64,000 nt of DNA, taken from contig NZ_FNOJ01000010.1 of NCBI RefSeq assembly GCF_900107035.1, positions 1-64,000 of the forward strand, given 5' to 3'. The DNA comes from Alicyclobacillus hesperidum. GTDB taxonomy: Bacteria; Bacillota; Bacilli; Alicyclobacillales; Alicyclobacillaceae. Below, one piece after another: positions 59,177-64,000 of this stretch. How positions within the stretch are numbered: position 1 is the first letter of the stretch; each line of letters starts with the position of its first letter. The notes under the pieces were generated by a model, which saw only the letters and a program-made list of their open reading frames with translations, was not told the DNA's origin and searched no databases. Position numbers and translations under genes: made by a program.

Positions 59177-60037
59177 CTACCGCGTGAGGTATGGACCGAC
59201 CTTGTCAATCACTTGCTGAATACGTTCGGCAGCCTCCGTATACATACGTTTGGCCTGTACATCCGCGGTCGCAAGTGCGAACGACTCCAGATCGGCCTGT
59301 ACCTTTTTGAGCGTGATATTCGTGAGTGGCAAGATTTGCGGCTCAGGAATTTTAAGCTTGTCCTCGTACACATCGATATACAGTTGGCCAGTGGCATCGA
59401 CCTGTGCGAGAAAGACGTTTTCGACTGCCACGCCTTGCTTTTCTAACTCCGTTTTCAGCCATGCACGATTAAATCCGATGGTCGCCAAGGCCTCGTCCAT
59501 AATCTGCCCATCCATAATCACGGCTTGCGGCTCGACTTCTGGTGGGACCTGCAGCCCCATGCGTTTTGGCGTCAACGGTTGTTGCTCCGACTTCACCAGG
59601 ACATTGACCGTGCCATTGGATTCCATGAGTGCAAATTCAACGTCGGCAACTTTGAACACATTTTTGCTTCGAAGGTGCTCCAGCAACTCATCCGTCGACA
59701 TGCGCTCTTTCTTCAGATTGTCCTCTAAAATTTTTCCGTCCCGAATCAATACGCGCGCGTGACCTTCCAAAAAGTCACGTGCCGATTTACTTTTCAATGC
59801 CACCCAACTGAGTGCTATCGGCAAAGCGGTGTAAACCGCCATCGGCAGCAGGCCATGGTATAAAGGCGCATCCAGTTCATCAGGGATAATTGCAGCCATA
59901 TCGCCTATAGCAATGCCGACTATGTATTCAAAAAACGTAATTTGCGACAGCTGACGCTTACCGATCAACCTTGCAAATACGAACATAGCGCAAAACGATA
60001 TTAGTGTTCGAATAATAATGTGAACCCATTCCGGCAC
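59177..60037 (-). CDS. 2Duf-type DUF421/DUF1657 membrane protein
   Basis: 286 residues. Three membrane segments (about 8-85) and a DUF421 (YetF-type) domain to about 215 are followed by a C-terminal stretch, LKKVQADLESFALATADVQAKRMY, matching the DUF1657 protein encoded just upstream. This DUF421-plus-DUF1657 layout is that of the 2Duf protein of spoVA2mob operons, which raises spore heat resistance in Bacillus. GTG at 60037 follows AAGGGG. Its place at the head of spoVAC-D-E supports that reading. Confidence 0.85.
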   Translation of the reverse strand: MPEWVHIIIRTLISFCAMFVFARLIGKRQLSQITFFEYIVGIAIGDMAAIIPDELDAPLYHGLLPMAVYTALPIALSWVALKSKSARDFLEGHARVLIRDGKILEDNLKKERMSTDELLEHLRSKNVFKVADVEFALMESNGTVNVLVKSEQQPLTPKRMGLQVPPEVEPQAVIMDGQIMDEALATIGFNRAWLKTELEKQGVAVENVFLAQVDATGQLYIDVYEDKLKIPEPQILPLTNITLKKVQADLESFALATADVQAKRMYTEAAERIQQVIDKVGPYLTR

Positions 60038-60053
60038 TTCGATAACCCCTTCG

Positions 60054-60078
60054 AGCCAGGAGGCAATGCCTCCTGGCT
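60054..60078 (-). other. Strong hairpin before the 2Duf gene
   Basis: AGCCAGGAGGC (60054-60064) pairs with GCCTCCTGGCT (60068-60078), an 11-bp stem with a 3-base loop, between the DUF1657 and 2Duf genes. No U-tract follows on the minus strand, so it more likely shields the RNA end or slows read-through than terminates fully. Confidence 0.55.
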
Positions 60079-60103
60079 ACATTTACGTTGTGTTTTTGTG
60101 ATT

Positions 60104-60310
60104 TTAGAAACCTTTGTACGTCGGCTCTTCCTTCTCGAGCTGGCCAACGCGCTGCTGCAGTTGATCGACGACCGACTGCGTCGTTTGCGCCGCCTGCGTG
60201 TAGACCTGCTTTGCCTGTTTGTTTTGGGTCGCGAGCGCAAACGACTCAAGGTTCGCTTGCGCACTCTTTAGATTTGCCAACGTCGTCTTGACCTGCTGTG
60301 CGATGGTCAT
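60104..60310 (-). CDS. DUF1657 small protein
   Basis: 68 residues, mostly helical (QVKTTLANLKSAQANLESFAL and a second helix with AAQTTQSVVDQL). Family DUF1657, found in sporulation operons with spoVA2mob genes. ATG at 60310 follows GGAGGTGAG. First gene of the operon. Confidence 0.8.
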   Translation of the reverse strand: MTIAQQVKTTLANLKSAQANLESFALATQNKQAKQVYTQAAQTTQSVVDQLQQRVGQLEKEEPTYKGF

Positions 60311-60446
60311 GAACCACTCACCTCCATGCGTGATGAGAGTAATGTGGCGTTTGGCTCCCCTTGCTATGCCCCAGCCCGCGTGGAAATTCGTGTATACGAC
60401 GGCACGACAACCGCCATACTCGTGGTAGCGATAAGGAGAGTGGACG

Positions 60447-60878
60447 ATGAAACGAACGCGACTTGGGGCATTCCTCTTTGGCATGGGGCTTACCGGCATG
60501 ATCGATGGAATCGTCTTTCACCAGTTATTACAGTGGCACAGTACATACATGTGGACTACGCGGCATAATCAGATCGTCAGCGATGGTTTATTGCATGTGA
60601 TCACCACGGCATTCATGGTGGCAGGTACTTCTGTCCTATGGCTGGATGACACACCCAACAAAACTTTTCGCAACCGCAGTTTTTGGGGAGCACTTCTCCT
60701 TGGAGGTGGAATTTTCAATCTATTCGAGGGCGTCATCAATCACCACGTCCTGCAGATCCATCACGTGCGTCCTGGACCACTGCAAGCAGAGTATGATATC
60801 GCATTCGATCTCGCTGCATGCTGTCTCGTGATTCTGGGCATCGCACTCTCGCGAATGCATCGACTCACGACAGACTAA
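60447..60878 (+). CDS. DUF2243 membrane protein
   Basis: 143 residues with four membrane segments. GAFLFGMGLTGMIDGIVFHQLLQWH at the start and GGGIFNLFEGVINHHVLQIHHV later are the family marks, rich in His that may bind metal or heme. Function unknown. ATG at 60447 follows AAGGAGAG. It diverges from the spore operon. Confidence 0.88.
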   Translation: MKRTRLGAFLFGMGLTGMIDGIVFHQLLQWHSTYMWTTRHNQIVSDGLLHVITTAFMVAGTSVLWLDDTPNKTFRNRSFWGALLLGGGIFNLFEGVINHHVLQIHHVRPGPLQAEYDIAFDLAACCLVILGIALSRMHRLTTD

Positions 60879-60931
60879 ATCTAATCCCCAGAAAGACATA
60901 CTAATTAAACATCTAGAAATCTGCGTTTGTG

Positions 60932-60960
60932 TTGATTTTCATGTTTTTATTTGTTATGAT
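60932..60960 (+). promoter_or_regulatory. sigma-A promoter of lutABC
   Basis: TTGATT at 60932-60937 and TATGAT at 60955-60960 with a 17-base spacer. The leader to lutA is about 140 bases. Confidence 0.6.
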
Positions 60961-61108
60961 TCGCTTGCACTGAACTTTCCATAAATTCTTCTGCATTTTG
61001 CGATATGATGAAAACGTTATCTCTACTCTTGTCAGGTCACTCAACAGGTGCCGCGTTTGTCATTCTTTTTGCCTTATCGACGCACCTACATGCTTGGAGG
61101 TCTGTCCG

Positions 61109-61855
61109 ATGAAGGTCAGTCTGTTCATCACTTGTATTGTCGACAGCGTTTTCCTGAATGTTGGCATCTCGATGACACGTATATTGCAGGCGTGCGGTTG
61201 CGAGGTCTCATTCCCGCCGCAGCAGACATGCTGTGGACAGCCCGCGTTTAACAGCGGCTATACCGATGAAGCACGAGATGTCGGCAAGACGCTACTGGAA
61301 GCGTTCCAGGAAAGTGATGTCGTTGTCAGCCCCTCAGGCTCTTGTGTCGGTATGATTCATCACTACTACCCTCAGTTGTTTGCCGATGATCCGCACTTGC
61401 ATCAAGCTGCTATCGATTTGGCGAATAAAACCTATGAGTTCTCGCAATTTATGGTGCAGAAATTACAGATGACGGATCTCGGTGCCCGTTTTCCGCATCG
61501 CGTGACTTATCATCCATCCTGTCACGGTTCAAGGTTACTCGGCGTCAAGGACGAGCCCATGCAATTGTTACGAGGGGTTCGTGAGATTGAACTCGTCGAT
61601 TTGCCCTATGCGACCGATTGCTGTGGCTTCGGCGGCACGTTCGCCGCTAAAATGGGGGAAATTTCAAGTGCAATAGTCGAGGAAAAGGCAGCAAATGTCG
61701 CGGACACCCTTGCGGAAGTACTCGTCGGAACGGACATGGGGTGTTTGATGAACATCGGCGGGCGACTACGACGCACAAATCGGCCTATACGCGTGATGCA
61801 TCTCACGGAACTTCTGCTGGAAGGGATGCAACTGGGAAGAGGGGTGAAAGCATGA
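61109..61855 (+). CDS. lutA: Lactate utilization protein A
   Basis: 248 residues with two cysteine-rich CCG-type motifs, QQTCCGQPAFNSGY near 37 and TDCCGFGGTF near 170, which bind an Fe-S cluster. It is the LutA/YkgE subunit of the iron-sulfur L-lactate oxidation complex. ATG at 61109 follows GGAGGT; the frame upstream lacks a site. Overlaps lutB by four bases. Confidence 0.93.
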   Translation: MKVSLFITCIVDSVFLNVGISMTRILQACGCEVSFPPQQTCCGQPAFNSGYTDEARDVGKTLLEAFQESDVVVSPSGSCVGMIHHYYPQLFADDPHLHQAAIDLANKTYEFSQFMVQKLQMTDLGARFPHRVTYHPSCHGSRLLGVKDEPMQLLRGVREIELVDLPYATDCCGFGGTFAAKMGEISSAIVEEKAANVADTLAEVLVGTDMGCLMNIGGRLRRTNRPIRVMHLTELLLEGMQLGRGVKA

Positions 61856-63282
61856 GCACAACACATGGCTCAACAAACGTGCACGATCGCGCACAGCACG
61901 CTTTGGCAGACGACTTTCTGCGGCAAGCCGTCCACTTCACGACGGATCGTCTGCGCTACAAAAAACAAGCCGTTACTGGAGAATTCGGCAATTGGGAGGC
62001 ATGGCGCGAGCGCGGACGACAGATCCGTCAGCACACCATTGCCAACCTTGACTATTACTTGGATCTGTTTACACGCAACCTGGAGGCACACGGTGCACAC
62101 GTACATTTCGCTGCAACTGCTGATGACGCGATCCACGCGCTGCGAGAAATTGCAACGGCTCAAAACGCCAAACGTATTGTCAAATCCAAGTCGATGGTCA
62201 CCGAAGAAATTCACGTAAACCATCATCTTGAGGAGATGGGGATCCATGTCGTCGAGACTGATCTCGGCGAATACATTGTTCAACTCTCCGGCGAGACGCC
62301 GTCGCACATCATCATTCCGGCCATTCACAAAAATCGCGAACAAATTCGCGACCTGTTTGAAGCCGCTGGTGGCGAACGACTTACTACGGAAACGCGGGAT
62401 CTGGCGGCATTCGCACGGAGGACGCTCCGCCGAGCGTATCTAGCCGCCGATATCGGAATCACGGGATGCAATTTCGGTATTGCGGAGACCGGCTCTATCG
62501 CGCTATTCACCAACGAAGGCAATGCCGATCTCGTCATGAACATGCCCAAAACACATATCGTTTTCATGGGCATGGAACGCATCCTGCCCACCATGGAAGA
62601 TCTCGAGGTTTTCGCACACCTTCTGCCTAAAAGCGCAACCGGACAGAATGTGATCACGTACATGTCCGTCATCACGGGCCCCCGCCGCCAACACGAGGCA
62701 GACGGCGCACGAGATATGCATGTCATCATTCTCGACAACGGCCGCTCTCGCCAACTCGGCGATCCCGATTTTCAAGCGGTGCTTCATTGCATTCGATGCG
62801 GCGCATGCCTGAACGTGTGTCCCGTATATCGCCAAATTGGTGGCCATGCGTACGGATCGGTCTACCCTGGTCCCATTGGTGCTGTCCTTTCCCCCCTGTT
62901 AAACAATGGTGAACAGTATCAAGACTTGCCCTACGCCTCAAGTTTGTGCGGGGCTTGTTACGAAGCATGTCCTGTCAAGATTCCACTCCATGACATGCTC
63001 GTGCGCGAGCGCCAGCGATTTGTCGCATCGGGCCGTGTCAAACCCGCGGAGAGGGCAGCATTCCAGGCATTTCGGCAACTGTTTGGCAAAGCTGGACGCT
63101 ACCAGACGACGATCCGGATCGCACGCAGACTACAATTCCCGATTGCCCATGATGGGTATATTCGCGCTAAAATTGGTCCGCTTGCCGGATGGACGATGAG
63201 CCGTGACTTCCCTGTCCTGCCAAAACGAACATTCCGCGAGCTTTGGCCTGAGCTTACAAGAAAGGGGAATGGGCGTGGATAA
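61852..63282 (+). CDS. lutB: Lactate utilization protein B
   Basis: 476 residues. An N-terminal LUD domain with GITGCNFGIAETGSI near 202 is followed by two 4Fe-4S motifs, CIRCGACLNVCPVY near 312 and CGACYEACPVKIP near 365. It passes electrons from lactate oxidation. ATG at 61852 overlaps the lutA stop (ATGA). Confidence 0.94.
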   Translation: MSTTHGSTNVHDRAQHALADDFLRQAVHFTTDRLRYKKQAVTGEFGNWEAWRERGRQIRQHTIANLDYYLDLFTRNLEAHGAHVHFAATADDAIHALREIATAQNAKRIVKSKSMVTEEIHVNHHLEEMGIHVVETDLGEYIVQLSGETPSHIIIPAIHKNREQIRDLFEAAGGERLTTETRDLAAFARRTLRRAYLAADIGITGCNFGIAETGSIALFTNEGNADLVMNMPKTHIVFMGMERILPTMEDLEVFAHLLPKSATGQNVITYMSVITGPRRQHEADGARDMHVIILDNGRSRQLGDPDFQAVLHCIRCGACLNVCPVYRQIGGHAYGSVYPGPIGAVLSPLLNNGEQYQDLPYASSLCGACYEACPVKIPLHDMLVRERQRFVASGRVKPAERAAFQAFRQLFGKAGRYQTTIRIARRLQFPIAHDGYIRAKIGPLAGWTMSRDFPVLPKRTFRELWPELTRKGNGRG

Positions 63283-63952
63283 AGCAACATTTCTCGAGCG
63301 AATTGCAAAGCCTCTCGGACGCATGCCTGGCGAACCCCCCTCACCTCGAACCGTGGTTGGCGTGCCCTCGTTTTGGGCGGATCGGCCGTCTACGCCTGCC
63401 TCGCGCACTGCATCGTTTATCGAACGGTTCACAGGGCTGGCTGGCGAGATCGTACAGTACGCGAGCATTGAAGAACTTCGCATCGGCCTTAATCATGTGC
63501 TAAAGGACATTGGCGCCACCAAAATTGGCGCATGGGGCAAGGAGGCGCCTTGGTCTGTAGACGTGGAGGAGGTGCTTGAGCGTTGGCAGGCATTGCGTTG
63601 GCATGCGCAAACGGAGAGGCGCGCGTTTGACGATATCGAGGTCGGAGTTACCAGTTGTGTCTGCGCCATCGCCGACACTGGAACCATCGTGATTGCCAGC
63701 GGGCCGGAAGCAGGCCGCACAGTCCACCAGGTTCCGCTTATCCACATCATCATCCTCCGCGCGTCACAACTGGTACAAAGTCTCGGCGAAGCCTTGAGGG
63801 AACTTGCACAAGCGCATGAACGCGGCGATGTAGCCGCGTCAAATCACTTTATCAGCGGTGCCAGTAGGTCTTCCGACATCGAAAACGACCAGACGATTGG
63901 CGTTCACGGACCGGCACGCGTGATCGCACTGATGTTGCAAGATATGACATGA
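63275..63952 (+). CDS. lutC: Lactate utilization protein C
   Basis: 225 residues, a LUD domain. GVTSCVCAIADTGTIVI near 125 and HQVPLIHIIIL near 150 are typical of LutC/YkgG. GTG at 63275 overlaps lutB by eight bases behind AAAGGGGA. No LutR-like regulator gene is adjacent within the window. Confidence 0.92.
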   Translation: MDKATFLERIAKPLGRMPGEPPSPRTVVGVPSFWADRPSTPASRTASFIERFTGLAGEIVQYASIEELRIGLNHVLKDIGATKIGAWGKEAPWSVDVEEVLERWQALRWHAQTERRAFDDIEVGVTSCVCAIADTGTIVIASGPEAGRTVHQVPLIHIIILRASQLVQSLGEALRELAQAHERGDVAASNHFISGASRSSDIENDQTIGVHGPARVIALMLQDMT

Positions 63953-63963
63953 TGACGGAGCAA

Positions 63964-63989
63964 AGGCGACTGGCGGTCGCCAGCCGCCT
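63964..63989 (+). terminator. Hairpin after lutC
   Basis: AGGCG-CTGGCG pairs with CGCCAG-CGCCT with one mismatch around a tiny loop, 12 bases after lutC. No clear U-tract. Confidence 0.45.
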
Positions 63990-64000
63990 CTGTACGACAT

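Noticed and set aside
60311-60446. sigma-G promoter before the spore operon
   Set aside because: Several near matches on the minus strand, but none with both boxes and right spacing good enough to report.

Overview
The window looks like the chromosome of a spore-forming Firmicute. It has a SpoVAC-SpoVAD-SpoVAE locus, a LutABC locus, a Bacillus-type glycolytic gene order and many GTG/TTG starts behind strong Shine-Dalgarno (SD) sequences. The moderately GC-rich core and the cell-envelope gene mix fit Alicyclobacillaceae or a near relative; that placement is inference.

Positions 1-21.1 kb are an integrated genomic island, visibly more AT-rich than the core and abutting the 3' end of the tmRNA gene. 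The first 12.4 kb is a defence cassette on the minus strand: a SNF2-type helicase, a type III-like adenine methyltransferase (Mod), a type III-like Res helicase-nuclease, then after a terminator a PHP-plus-ATPase protein of TrlF type and a UPF0489 arginase-like protein. An RNase H-like gene lies opposite its end. Imperfect 28-bp direct repeats (134-161 and 12493-12520) flank this block. The mobility module follows: an archaeo-eukaryotic-type primase with an N-terminal zinc finger, two overlapping large serine recombinase genes arranged like ccrA/ccrB of staphylococcal SCC elements, a SinI-like small protein, a recombinase catalytic domain without a DNA-binding part, and a third large serine recombinase whose reading frame runs through the tmRNA terminator into the complement of ssrA.

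From 21.1 to 32 kb is conserved core, all on the minus strand: pgk-tpiA-gpmI-eno-secG, a CynX-like transporter, then rnr-smpB-ssrA, the trans-translation set. RNase R has a long basic tail. Next come a comER-like gene and a soluble histidine kinase, pepF coupled to a fused pyrimidine phosphorylase/cytidine deaminase gene, a flippase, an Nramp transporter with possible MntR boxes, class I fumarase, lysA, a PrsA-like foldase, an acyl-CoA synthetase, envelope acyltransferases with secreted SGNH hydrolases, a GGDEF/HD-GYP protein, a GH5 glucanase and an Ldh-type dehydrogenase.

The right end holds a spore operon (DUF1657, a DUF421+DUF1657 '2Duf' protein, spoVAC, spoVAD, spoVAE) resembling the heat-resistance spoVA2mob operons, and a lactate-use lutABC operon behind a good sigma-A promoter. 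The most notable regions are the defence cassette, the SCC-like replication and recombination module, and the recombinase/tmRNA junction.
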